A stretch of 64,000 bases of DNA from Cavia porcellus (Eukaryota > Chordata > Mammalia > Rodentia > Caviidae), in assembly GCF_034190915.1 (NCBI RefSeq), contig NW_026947484.1, positions 189,590,982 to 189,654,981 on the forward strand. The letters are read 5' to 3'. The position numbers and the translations under genes were made by a program. How positions within the stretch are numbered: the first letter of the stretch is position 1; each line of letters opens with the position of its first letter. Below the pieces are notes generated by a model. The model was given only the letters and a program-made list of their open reading frames with translations, did not search any database and was not told the DNA's origin. Shown piece after piece: positions 48,831-60,245 of this stretch.

Positions 48831-48905
48831 TATTGGGAATAGAACTCATGACCTCACACTTACCAGGCAAGCACTTGAGCCACTGAGCTAAATTCTCGGT
48901 TCTAT
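48831..48905 (-). repeat. ID SINE remnant
   Basis: 'gggaatagaactcatgacctcacacttaccaggcaagcacttgagccactgagctaaattctcggtt' is a diverged reversed ID directly after the fold-back. Confidence 0.75.
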
Positions 48906-51900
48906 AAAACAATATTAATAGAAATGAAAAATCAAATAATAACACAATTGTAACAGGAGACCTTAACACCCTATTGACTCTAAGAGACAGATCAACTAGA
49001 CAAAAAATCAGCAAAGAAATAACAGAACTGAATCAAACTTGTGAACAAATGGAATTAGTAGACAAATATAGGGCTCCATCCAACATCAGAATATACAATC
49101 TTCTCAGCTGCACATGGGACATTCTCTAAAATAGAGCATATACTAGCCCATACAACATGCTTAAGTAAATGCAAAAGAACTGAAATTATTCCACGCATAT
49201 TATCTGATCATAGTGCCATGAAATTGGAAATTAATGACAAAATAAACTGTAAAAACTCCATAAACACATGGAAGTTAATAATACATTCCTGAACAATCAA
49301 TGGGTCACAGAAGAAATTAAACAATAACTAAAAGTAAATGAAAATACAAATGTAAATAACTGAAAATATAAATACAGCTTACTAGAATCTGTGGGACACA
49401 ATGAAAGCAGTCCTCAGAGGGAAATTTACTGCAGTGAATTCCCACATCAGGAAAACAGAGCAAACACAACGCGATGCTACACCTCAAACATCCAGAAAAA
49501 AAAGAGCAAGTCAAGCTCCAAGCCCAAAGAAGGGAGGAAATTATAAAGAGCAGAGCAGAAATTAATGCAATAGACTAAGAAAACAATACAAATAATTAAT
49601 GAATCACAGAGTTTGTTCTTTGAAAGAATAAATTAATTGGTAAGCTCCAGCCAATCTTGTTTAAAAAAGGAGAAAAAAACCTCAAATTCATGAATAAGGA
49701 ATAGAAAGAGCAAAACCACTAGAGACCCTGTGGAAATACAGAGGATCACCAATACCTACTTTGAAAACTTTTACTCTCATAGGTTCAATAACACAGAAGA
49801 AATAAATTCCTAGAAACATATGAACTACTAAAGCTGGAACAAGAAGATGTAAAACTGCTGAATAACCAAATTTCAATTAATGAAATTGAAAATGTAATTA
49901 GAACATTACTAACAAAGAAAGCCCAGGCCCTGATGGATTCACAGCTGAATTTTTAAAGAAATTCAAGGAAGTCTTAATGCCAACATTCTTCAATGAAATT
50001 GAAAGGGAAGCAATTCTCCCTAACTTATTTCTGGAAGCAAACATTACTCTAATACCAAAACCTGAGAAAGACCCAACCAAAAAAAGAGAACTACAAGTCA
50101 ATCTAATGAACTTAGATGCAAAACTCCTCAATAAAATACTGGAAAACAGGATGCAGCAAGTCATCAAGAAGATTGTATACCATGACCAAGTGGGATTCAT
50201 CATGGGAACACAGGGCTGGTTCAACACACGCAAATCAATAAATCTAATCCACAATATCAATAGAGTTAAAATACGAATCATATGATCACTTCAATAGATG
50301 CAGAAAAAGCTCTTGATAAAGTCCAACACTCATTTATGATAAGAACCCTATGGAAAATCGAAATAGGTGTTCTTTACCTTAATCTGATAAAAATCATCTA
50401 TGACAAACCGACAGCCAGCATCATACTAAATGGTCAAAAACTGAAAGCTTTCACTCTAAAATCAAGAACAAGACAGGAATGTGCATTAACAACACTCCTG
50501 TTCAATATAGTGCTGGAAACATTAACCAGAACAATTAGATAAGAGGAAGAAATAAAAGGAATTTGGAAAGGAAGAAGTTAAATTATCATTATTTACAGAT
50601 GACACAATACTCTACATTAGAAGACCCCCAAAACTCCATTGAAAGATCTCTAGATGTAAAAACCAGACTCAGTAATGTAGCTGGATACAAAATCAACACT
50701 CAAAAATCAATAGCATTCCTGTACACAAACAACAAACTGAGAAATAAGAGAAACCATACTCTTCACAATAGCATCCCCAAAAATGAAATACTTAGGAATT
50801 AATCTAATGAAGTAAAAGATCTGTATATTGAAAATTACAGTATTCTGGAAAAAAAATCAAAGAGGATCTCAGAAAATAGAAAGACATTCCTTGTTCATGG
50901 GTAGGACGAAAAAATATTGTGAAAATGGCCATTCTCCCAAAACTGTTATAGGGATTTAATGCAATTCCAATCAAATTACTATTAGCATACTTCACAGATC
51001 TAAAGAAATTATTCCTAAAATTCATCTGAACCAGGAGAGACCTAGAATAGCAAAGGCAATTCTGGGCAACAAATACAAGGCAGAAGGCATCACAATCCCT
51101 GACTTGAAGTTATACTACAAAGCTAATGTAATAACATCAACATGGTACTGGAATAAAAACAGACCTAAAGATCAATGGAATAGATTAGAAGATACAACCA
51201 CAACTACAAATGCACTCACTCTTTGACAAAGGGTCCACACATGTTCCAAATAGCCTCTTTAATAAGTAGTACATGAAAACTGGCTTTCTATATGCTGAAA
51301 ACTGAAACTAGACCCATGCCTATTACCATGCACTAAACCAAATCAAAATGAATCAAAGATTTAAGTATTAAAACAGAAACACTAAATCTGCTGGAAAACA
51401 AAATAGGCAGAAATTTTGAAGACACAGGGGTCAACAGAGAATTCATGAACAAAAAACAAACTGCACAGGAAATACTTCCTAGAATCAACAACTGGGATCT
51501 TATTTCATTAAAACATTTTTGCATGTCAAAAGAAATCTCCAACAGAGTGAACTGTAAAACCCACTAATTGAGAAAAAAATCTTAGTCGACTGTCCCTCAG
51601 ACAAAGCACTTCTATCTAGACATATAAAGAATTAAAAAAAATCAGACCCCTAAAAATTAGACCCCTAAAGGTTGCCTAAAATTCAAAGACGCAATCCAAA
51701 AATGGGCATCTGAGATGAATACACAGTTCTCAGCTGAAGAAAAACAAATGACAAATAAATACATGGAAAAAATATTCAGCATCACTGGAGAAATGTAAAT
51801 TTAAACCACTCTTGAGATTCCACCTCACTCCAAAAGGAGAGCCAGGATCAAGAAAATCACCAATAATAAATGCTGGAAAGGCAGTGGGGAAAAAGGAACT

Positions 51901-52842
51901 TTTCTGCACTGCTGGTGGGAGTGCAGACTGGTGCAGCCACTGTGGAGGTCAGTCTGGAGGTTCCTCAAAAAGTTGGGATTGGAAGTCCCATTTGACCCAG
52001 CAACTCCCCTTCCGGGCATATTCCCAGAAGAAATGAGAACATCACACCACAGTGATATATGTGCACCCATGTTTATAGCAGCACTATTTGTAATGGATAA
52101 AAAAGATGGATGTTTCTATATAAGGGAGTACTACTCAACTATGAAGAAGGATCACATGAAGGCTTTTATAGGTAAATGGATGAGTCTTGAGATCATACTC
52201 TCAAATGAAATAAATCAGACTCACATGTGTAAATACCATATTGTTTCCCTAGTGTAAGAAACTGAAAAGAGTAAATAAGATACAAAATTTTCAATGCATA
52301 TTGTGAAAGGGCAAAAAACTGCTCAAAGGGGAAAAATAAAGAAAAGGAAGGGAAAAGAAAAAAGATATAAATTTGTATATATAGATTTAAGATAACTAAG
52401 ATGATTGTACTACAAATTCTATTAGTTCTTGGAACAAAACAGTTAACAGTCATAGGATCAGATCAATTTTGTATGTCTATATCTGGAAATCTGAATAATC
52501 CTTTTGAAGATAACTACACAAAATAACAACCTCTGTTACGTTCCTAGCACCTTGTTTTTAAAGTCTATACTTTGGGCTCTTAGTTACTGTTATTTGTCTC
52601 TTTTGTTTCTTGTTTTCCTTGTATTTTGTTTTATTTTTTCCTCTAATACAGAAAGAATGGATGTATAGGCTTATACATGCCTAGAACTTTTCCTAAAGAG
52701 TTTACAATAATTGATTTTATTATGTGTGATGGTATGAACATTTTGAAGAAAATGAGACATTATGGTAGGCAACGCTGATTTCCTATCATCTTGTTTGAAG
52801 TCCAAAAATGCTTTTATTCTTTGTTTTGACTGGCTTTAGTTG

Positions 52843-53697
52843 TGTTATGGATTAAAAACTGGTGGTCAACTTAATGCCAGCTGAATTAAATCAGCATGGT
52901 GCTGAGCTTAGATGGCCCACCTGGGGAAAGTTGCCAGCATAAATAGAGATGTGGAGGAGAAGCTAGGCATTGTGGGTTTCTCTAAGAGTTGCTGTTTGAA
53001 CCATTGGTTCTCCTGGAGGAGCTCATCATGACTAGCTTCCCACTGTGAGTTCGACCACTGTCATCAGAGGAGCTCAGGACGGACCTTGTTGGTGAGAGTG
53101 TCTGTGGTTCACTTTGGGGGAGCTCTAGTCCTTACAATGAGCATCGCTTCCTGGCTCTGGAAGGGAAGACATATGCCATTTACCCTCCAGGACAAACTCC
53201 TCACACTAGCTTTCTGGCATATGCTCAACTGTTCTTATTGTCAGAGTCGTTCAAGACCTCCATGCCACTGAGGATGCTGTGGTGCTTTTTAGGACAGCCC
53301 TGGTCTTTGTTATGAGTGTGACTTCTTGGCTCCAGCATAGAACCCTCAACCTATCAGCACAGCTCCTTCACACTGCTGACACAGACTTTCTAGCTTCCAC
53401 CACTGATCTTTGGGCCTTCCCAGCACGGATCTGTAAAATAGATTGGTGTGAATCCTTCTCATGGGCTCTAGACCTCCAGTTAGACTCATGAGAGGCATTG
53501 TCATGGGCTCTACGTTTTCATCTGGACTCATATAGGACATTGCTGTGAGATCCAGGCCCTTGGCTGAATATTCCAGGTCTTTAATGTCAGGAACAGATTT
53601 CCTGCACTTTCTTGTGTTTTACTCTGGGTGACCATCATAAATAGTATTATAAATTCTGTGTCCTGATTCTAATTTTCTCTTCCCAACCCCTGACTAC
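52843..53697 (+). mobile_element. Possible ERVL-type LTR
   Basis: It starts 'tgttatggattaaaaactggtggtcaacttaa' (MLT2-like TG start), has a TATA-like 'gcataaatagag' near 52940, and ends 'ttttctcttcccaacccctgactaca'. Both ends fit an LTR but no clean target-site duplication was found. It contains internal tandem units at 53121-53420 and 53459-53542. Confidence 0.4.
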
Positions 53698-53699
53698 AA

Positions 53700-54015
53700 A
53701 AGTCTGTTTTCTATTTGATTTCAATATGTGTGAAGGTATGGACAGCTATTTTGAAGAAAACAAGAGGCATTATGGTAGCCACTGTTGATTTCCTGTCGTC
53801 TTGTTTTGAAATTTTGTGCTGCTTGGGGCTGGGGATTTAGCTCAGCGGCATAAGCGCCTGCCTTCTTGCAAGCAGGCAGTCATGAGTTCGATCCCCGGTA
53901 CCGATAAAAACGAAAAAGACCAAAAAAAAAAAAGAAATTTTGTGCTGCTTGCATTGTTCTGTTCTGATCTGCTTTGTTGTTGTTTTGTTTTATTCTCTTT
54001 AAAATAAAAAAATGA
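53700..54015 (+). mobile_element. Second copy of L1 3' UTR with tail
   Basis: Bases 53715-53808 repeat 52711-52800 closely ('ttttgaagaaaa...cattatggtag...ctg.tgatttcct'). The segment ends 'ctctttaaaataaaaaaatg', an L1-like 3' end. An ID is inserted at 53823. Confidence 0.6.
53823..53932 (+). repeat. Young ID SINE with target-site duplication
   Basis: A full ID: 'ggggctggggatttagctcagcggcataagcgcctgcc', B box 'gagttcgatccccggtaccg', poly(A). 'gaaattttgtgctgctt' flanks it on both sides (53807 and 53933). Confidence 0.95.
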
Positions 54016-54069
54016 TCAAAACCACAAAAAGTAGAAGAGCACAAATAACAAAAAATAGGAATTAAAAAA

Positions 54070-54152
54070 GCGAGGTGTTGTTGAGCATACCTGTAATCCC
54101 AGCACTCTGAGAGGCAGAGGGAGGAGGATCACAAGTTCAAGCCCAGCCTGGA
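54070..54152 (+). repeat. B1 SINE fragment
   Basis: 'gcatacctgtaatcccagcactctgagaggcagagggaggaggatcacaagttcaagcccagcctgg' is a 5' B1 part. Confidence 0.88.
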
Positions 54153-54164
54153 TAACTATCATAT

Positions 54165-55510
54165 TTAGACCTTAACACCCGTAAGAAATAAACAGATCCA
54201 ACAGAGAATCAGTAAGCAATTACTGAACTTAACTAACTGAAGTCAGAAATATAAGTGACTCTATCCAATGACAGCAGATCATAATTCTCAAATTTACATG
54301 GAGTATTCACCAAGATAGGCCATGTCCTAGGATATAAAACATAACTTTAACAAATTTAAAGGAACAGAAATCATACCATGTTGTCTCTCAGTCTGCAGAG
54401 AAGTTCAATTAGAAATCAAAATAAAGCTGGAAAATTAAACTTGGAAGGTGAACAATGAACAAAATTCTAACACATGTTTGAAAGAAATCTCAAGTGAAAT
54501 TTTAAAAAATTTTAAGCTAAACCTCGATTGGACAAGAAATAGTGTAAAGAGTCAACAAATTGGTATGTCAAGTTACAAAGGTTCTGCACAGCAAAATAAA
54601 CAGCTGTGTGGAGAGAAACCACCCAGGGAAAAAATTTTGTTAGCTATCCCTCAAAGGACTAATATCTAGAATATTATAAAGCACTCGAAAAATTAGATCT
54701 TTCAAAACAAAAGACCCAATCAGAAAGCAGACATATAAAACAAACAGGTACTTCTCAGAAGAGGATGTACAATGGCCAATAAATAAAGAAAATATACTCA
54801 TCATCTCTGGCCATCAGAGAAACACAAATCGAAACCACGGCAAGATTCCATCTTACTTCAGAAACAATGGGGCTATCTTCAAAAAACCTAATAATGATGA
54901 CTACTGTAAAGTTATGGGGAAAAGGACCCTTCTATGTCACTGATGGGAATGTAAACCAGCAAAGCCACCATGAAAATTAGGACAGAGCTTCCTCCAAACC
55001 TAAACTTAGAAATTCCATTGGCCCACCTATTTCCCTTCAAGGTGTCTTCCTGAAAGGGCTGAAGTCACTATATTTCAGTGACACGTGCAGCCCCAGGTTC
55101 ATAGCACAGTTCAGCCACATCTTGAAAGCAGTCTGCATGCCCAGCAATAGGTGAATGGGTAACGAACATGTATCTATGCAGACTGGAATATCACACTGTC
55201 ACAGAGAAGAATCAACTTGCATCATCTGTAGGGAAATGGATGCTTGAGAGCACACTGTTCAGTGAAGTGTCAGACACCAAAGCCTAAACGTCCATGGCTT
55301 TTCTGTTATGAGAAACCCAAAATATAAAGAGAGAAAAATAAAGAATAGATAGTAAAAGTAGGGAGGCAGACCTTTCTCATATGAGAAGGGGATTAAGAGA
55401 TGGAGGTACGGGCAGAGGGAAAAGGGTTGAAAAAAATAAAGATGTGTCGTGTACACAACCGCCCAAAAGAAATCCAGTGGCTGTGCATCAGAAACATGTA
55501 TTATTGAAAG
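54165..55510 (+). mobile_element. Old, internally deleted L1 fragment
   Basis: ORF2 text ('ggccatgtcctaggatataaaac', 'ttagaaatcaaaataaagctgg') jumps to the 3' end ('tagctatccctcaaaggactaatatctag', 'gttatggggaaaaggaccc', 'gaaatggatgcttgagagca'), so a middle part is missing. Stops are frequent. Confidence 0.75.
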
Positions 55511-55514
55511 TGAA

Positions 55515-55608
55515 GTTGGGGCTGGGGATGTAGCTCAGCGGCATAAGCACCTGCCTGGCAAGTGCGACGTCGTGAGTTCAATCCCCACACACACACAAAT
55601 TATAAAAA
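55515..55608 (+). repeat. ID SINE with target-site duplication
   Basis: 'ggggctggggatgtagctcagcggcataagcacctgcctggcaagtgcgacgtcgtgagttcaatcccc'. 'aaagtgaagtt' flanks both sides. Confidence 0.93.
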
Positions 55609-55693
55609 TAAAAATAAAAGTGAAGTTCTAAATTAGAATAAAAAAATTGTAAGCTAAAAAGTGAAAAACCAGTGCATCAAAATTTGATGAAGT

Positions 55694-55808
55694 GGGGCTA
55701 GGGATTTAGCTCAGCGGCATAAGCGCCTGCCTTGCAAAGAAGCAGTCGTGAGTTCGATCCCCGGTACCGGTACCGATAAAAAGGAAAAAGACAAAACAAA
55801 ACAAAACA
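55694..55808 (+). repeat. ID SINE with target-site duplication and doubled GGTACC
   Basis: 'gggctagggatttagctcagcggcataagcgcctgcc' with B box. 'aatttgatgaag' flanks both sides. The 3' end has GGTACCGGTACCG in place of the single GGTACCG of the copy at 53823. Confidence 0.94.
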
Positions 55809-56591
55809 CAATTTGATGAAGCACAAGTGGTGATTAGAAGGAAATTTATAGCTCTGACTTTATACAATAGACAAGAAAAAAGCAGAGTCCCCAGCACACG
55901 GCAAGCACAGATGGCCATTATCCTAGTGATGCCGGTGACGGTGCCAAGTACTCTCTCCGTGCAGAGACTCCTGGCTGGCAAGTTCAGTGTTCATGTTTGA
56001 CAGAGTGCAGAGTTAGTAAGACATAAGCATTAAAATGAAACATGAAAAAAAGTGACCATTAAATTTGAAGAAATGCTTACAGGTTTGAATCCAAAGCAGT
56101 CTAAAAGGTAGCATGCCATATGCAAAGTGCCAATTTTGCTTTATGTCCAATTACCATAAGAATTTCCTTTAAATTATAGAATAGAGAAAAAGGCAAATAT
56201 TTCAAAACAAGGTAGTATCACCATGTAATAAAAGTTGATCAATGAATAAAAGGAGACCCTAAATACATCACTTCTTTCATTGTTGTTAGTGTGTGACAAG
56301 TATGGGCGAACGGGGTTGAGGACTGCAGGGATCAGAGTGGCACTGTGTGGTCATAATGCCACACAGGCAGTGCGGTGGGCACACAGCGCTCAGGTGACTG
56401 TTATCTGCACCTCTCGGCTCTTCTGGCCTCGCTGCCTGTGGCTGATGTTGATGGACCTTCTCAAGCTATCTAACGTAGGTGCCTAGGGGGAGCCATCAAC
56501 AAAAAATCAGAAGAAAATTTTACTGAGTAACACTATAAACAGGTATCACTGCACGCCTGTTAAAGCAGCTCCTCAAATTTTAACTTTATTT

Positions 56592-56675
56592 TTTGCAGGG
56601 CTGGGGATTAAAACTCAGGGTCTCACACACGCTCAACAAGTGTTCTGCCACTGAGATCCTCAACCCTAGCTCCTC
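56592..56675 (-). repeat. ID-like SINE remnant
   Basis: 'gctggggattaaaactcagggtctcacacacgctcaacaagtgttctgccactgagatcctcaacccta' reads as an old reversed ID/B2-type SINE. Confidence 0.6.
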
Positions 56676-56734
56676 GAAATTTAATAATCACCAAAGGGTT
56701 TATGTGAATGTGAAGAATTGGTATACTTGCATGC

Positions 56735-57890
56735 TGTTGCCTGTGATAGAAGTGAAAATGGTCATGAAAATGGCCCCAAAGAATTTATGAACAAACCCAG
56801 GTGCCACAGGAACTACTGCAAAGAATCAACAAATGGGATCTCACCCTACTCAAAAGCTTTTGCACAGCAAGAGATAACCACCAAGAGAGTGAAGAGACAA
56901 CCCACAACATGGGAGAAAATGTTTGCCAGCTGTTCTTCAGACAAAGGACTACTGTCAAGAATGTATAAAGAACTCAAAAAAAAAAAAAAATCAGTTCTCC
57001 CAGATTTAAAAACCCAATCCAAAAAATGGGCAGATGAGATCAATACACACTTCTCAGATGAAGAAATACAAACAGCAAATACATGAAAAAATATTCATCA
57101 CTATTCATTCCAGAGATACAAATTAAAACAATGCTGTGATTCCACCTCACCCCAGAAAGAATTGCTAGTATGAAGGAATCAACTAATAATAACTGCTGGA
57201 AGACGTGGGGAAAAAGAAACCCTTCTCCACTGTTGATGAGAATGCAGACTGGTGTAACCACTGTGGAAATCAGTGTGGAGATTCCTCAGAAAACTAGGGC
57301 TAGAGGTCCCATTCAACCCAGCTATTATTCCCCTTCTTATCTTCCCAAAAGAATTAAAAACATCACACCATAGTGATATATGTGCTCCCATGTTATAACA
57401 GCACAGTTCACAGTTCATAAAGGCCAGATCTTGGAAACAACCTAAATGCCCATCAACTGAGGGATGGATAAAAAAAGATGTGGTATTTTTATACAATACA
57501 GCACTACTCAGCCATAAAGAATGATAAACTGGATGGTTTTATAGGTAAATGGATGCACCTTGAGAACATACTCATTAGTAAAATAAATAAGACACATGTG
57601 TAAACATTGTTTCATTAGTGTGACAAGCTGAAAGAAAAAAATATATATAAATAAATAGGATAGTTATATTACTGATTTCTCCAAATTCACTGAAGAGAAA
57701 GACCTGTACTAGTACTGTTCAGACAACTGAAGACACATGTCTTGTGCTCTGGGTGAATGATTTGGGATGACAGTGTGCAATGTATGTACCATTGTTACCC
57801 TGTGATTGATGTGCTTTGAAATTCTGTTGTAGTTGTTTCTTCCTCTTTTTACGTTTGAATAAAATGGATTTGAAAAAAAAAGAAAGAAAA
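56735..57890 (+). mobile_element. 5'-truncated L1
   Basis: ORF2 end ('aaagaatcaacaaatgggatctcacc', 'cttttgcacagcaagagataacc', 'ctggtgtaaccactgtggaaatcagtgtgg') and 3' UTR ending 'gtttgaataaaatggatttg' plus poly(A) at 57853-57881. Broken frames. Confidence 0.9.
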
Positions 57891-58119
57891 TAGCCCACAA
57901 ATGTTTCGTGATTGTATAACACTCTACTGTGTAGATGCATAATTTGTGTCATAATAATGAAATGTCCTCTTTCTATTGGTCATATAAATTGTTTTTTTCT
58001 AGTTTATCTGCAGGGTCTCTTAATATTAAAATAAAAGGTGTAAGCAATGTAATTATTCAACTTTAGGGAAATATGAGCTCACTGAAATATTCTGTGCCCA
58101 TTGTAAATAATTAGCAGTG

Positions 58120-58182
58120 GCTGGGGTGGCAGTTCAGTGGGAAAATGCATTCTTAGCATGTGTGAGGCACCCACTGAGGTGA
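58120..58182 (+). repeat. ID SINE remnant
   Basis: 'cagtggctggggtggcagttcagtgggaaaatgcattcttagcatgtgtgaggc' is a diverged ID 5' part. Confidence 0.65.
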
Positions 58183-58541
58183 GCATATAATAATCAGGAA
58201 GATCATGGAAATGTCCACCTAAAAGGGAAAAACACTACGTGATGAAAAGCAGAAAGCCATGTAACACATGTTTTAGGATTGTAGCTTTAGAAATTCCTCA
58301 TACTTTCATGTAACCAGACACAGAAATGAGTAGGGAAAAACAGCAACAGAAGATATAATGGCATAGCATGATAGTACAAGATCATTAAATTTGTTTCTAT
58401 TATGGTCACAATGTCGTTAGCATTAAAAAATAACAACAACTCCTCTTCAATGGGCCAACGATTCCATGCTTGTTCAGTACCTAGGACAAAATGACAACAT
58501 AAACTATGATGCAGCGTGAGTTCAAATGCCACAGAAATTAC

Positions 58542-58702
58542 CTGCAAGCTGAGCTGTGATTGCCTGGAATGGTAGCTTTCGGAATATGTCCACTAGGGGC
58601 TGAACTTTCCTTATGTTGATTAATTCATGCTTGCCATAGTCCAGTTCGTACACAGAAACAAGCCCATTGGTCAGAATTCCTTTTAAAAGCACCCTGTGCC
58701 AC
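58542..58702 (-). CDS. TDRD7: TDRD7 penultimate coding exon
   Basis: This 161-bp exon encodes [20 protein letters not shown]...[11 protein letters not shown], part of the C-terminal tudor domain of TDRD7. [10 protein letters not shown] is the typical tudor strand with its conserved DYG. The acceptor CCTAG ends at 58703. The first base completes the lysine codon from the exon at 63714, and the last base opens the glycine finished by the exon at 43023. The donor is GCAG|GTAATT. The polypyrimidine tract of the acceptor is the antisense poly(A) of an L1 3' end (58707-58737), an unusual arrangement. The coding frame is intact. Confidence 0.95.
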
Positions 58703-58706
58703 CTAG

Positions 58707-58737
58707 GTTTGAATAAAATGGATTTGAAAAAAAAAAA
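58707..58737 (+). mobile_element. Minimal L1 3' end with poly(A) at a TDRD7 splice acceptor
   Basis: 'gtttgaataaaatggatttg' plus 11 A is identical to the 3' end of the L1 at 57853. It stops four bases from the exon at 58702. Read on the gene strand, its tail is the poly-T tract of the 3' splice site. Confidence 0.85.
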
Positions 58738-59526
58738 GATTAAAAGAAGAAAACACACCAAGTCAACAGCTGCTTCATGGTTAAGTAAACCTTTTATGAT
58801 ATAAAATTAGTATCAAAATACAAAACTATCCCATTGTAGAAGTTTATAATCTGACGATTAACACTGATTTATATATTTGTTCAATAAAGTTTTCCTTTGC
58901 TATTTTGTGAAAGCAATGCAGATGCTGATTGCTCCTGTGTTGGCGCCTGCTGTTAGGTAGCATCATTCAAGAGATTTTTACAGGTCCCACAGACTTAGGA
59001 GAGGACACTGATACATAAATTACAACCGTCCTAAAGCAGAATGAAATAGCTGCCATGGAGGATAATTAGCACGAGGCCAGGGGAACCTTTCAGTCTATGG
59101 AGACAAAGGACAGCCTCATGTGTGGTACTCAGCCCATGCGTGGCAGATGGCTGGGCAGGCAAGCTAGAGCTCAAGCAGTGCTTCAGATAAAAGCACAGCA
59201 GGCTCAAGAGGGCATGGCAGTTTGAAGCAACTCTCAGGCAATGCTACAAGGAAGAGTGTTACAGAGATGGAAAGTCAGAATAAAATGGGAGGTTGAGGAG
59301 AAATCAAAAAAAGTTTTGAGTAAAAAGCTTACAGTTTTAATTACACTGAATAAGGACATTAAACACCAAAACAAAACAAAAGCCAGACTATCGCCTAAAA
59401 CAAAGAACTTGGAATAGGTAGGAGAGTATGGGGGAGGAAGAAGAACCTTGTTTCAGATCAAGGTGGCAGAAAGAAATTCACATGAATATACTTTTCCCCA
59501 GCCTGGGCCTACATGATCATTAAAAA

Positions 59527-59605
59527 GAGAGAGAAGAGAGAGACAGAGACAGAGATAGAGGAGAGAGGAGAGAGTAAAGAGGAGAGAGGAGAGGGGAGAA
59601 AGAAA
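59527..59605 (+). repeat. (GA)n-rich low-complexity tract
   Basis: Purine-only DNA of GAGAGA and GGAGA units in a TDRD7 intron. Confidence 0.9.
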
Positions 59606-60049
59606 CCCAGATTACAAATTTAACATATGAAAGATTAAGAACCTATGGTTTCAATCACAGGATTAAAAAGGATAATTATATTATGGAAAGCAAGACTGTA
59701 TTGTGTCCCGAACGGTGTGAGCCTGCCTTCTCCTCAGCCAGCAGGCTGTTTTTTGGACAGGTCTATCAGCCACCAGCCCAGCAGGAAAGCAGACCCTTTA
59801 CTGGAACACTGCTAGGCTGGGCTGGGTGGCAAACACCGAGAGGAGAACAGGAGAACAGATCTAGGAACCCATTCAGCTGCCCCAAGGTGGACAAAGGGAA
59901 CAACTCTCAAACACTGTTAGGTGACTGGGGGAATTCTTAACTCCTGAAACCTTTAGATAGACTCAAAGCACAAAGAGTGATAGTGCGTGAGTTCCAAACA
60001 CAGCTGAGACACAAGAAGGGTTCATGAGGAGCTCAGCTCTGGGAGCCAC

Positions 60050-60245
60050 GCAGACCTGAGCCAGAACCCTACCTGCGCCGTTTTCCCCTTGTGTCACCCA
60101 AGCTCTTTATTTAACCTCTGTGAGCTTCAGTTATCTCATGATATAGTTAACTTTAACTCACTTGCATAAGTATTATGTAAAAAGTGCTAGCACATTACTT
60201 GGGATTATAGCAGGCATTTAGCAAATGGTAGCTATTATTTGGAAG
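60050..60245 (+). repeat. MIR SINE
   Basis: 'ctttatttaacctctgtgagcttcagttatctcatgat', 'aagtgctagcacattacttgggattatagcaggcatttagcaaatggtagct': nearly full MIR. Confidence 0.8.

Larger units (their letters stand above)
46640..52842 (+). mobile_element. Near-full-length, inactive L1 retrotransposon
   Basis: In order: a GC-richer 5' UTR with tandem units (about 46690-46850), an ORF1 region (about 46970-47950, broken), ORF2 endonuclease start (MSVITINVNGLNLPIKRNRL at 48215), reverse-transcriptase parts ([20 protein letters not shown] near 50014, then the 'DYADD'-type region near 50580 shifted out of frame), C-terminal coding DNA to about 52.26 kb, and a 3' UTR. Many stops and frameshifts are present, plus ID insertions at 47.19, 48.52 and 48.83 kb and a fold-back insertion at 48.72 kb. 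It cannot encode active proteins. It lies opposite to TDRD7 transcription. Confidence 0.9.
43024..58541 (-). other. TDRD7 last intron
   Basis: This 15.5-kb intron is almost wholly retroelement from about 45.2 kb on. The part at 43.0-45.2 kb has no recognisable exon; 43.44-43.61 kb resembles a MIR, and the rest is unassigned. Confidence 0.85.

Noticed and set aside
48215..50802. Possible active L1 ORF2
   Set aside because: Endonuclease and reverse-transcriptase pieces are in different frames with stops, SINE insertions and a fold-back insertion.
53823..55808. tRNA-like sequences with A and B boxes
   Set aside because: They are ID SINEs with poly(A) tails and target-site duplications, not tRNA genes; no cloverleaf is preserved.
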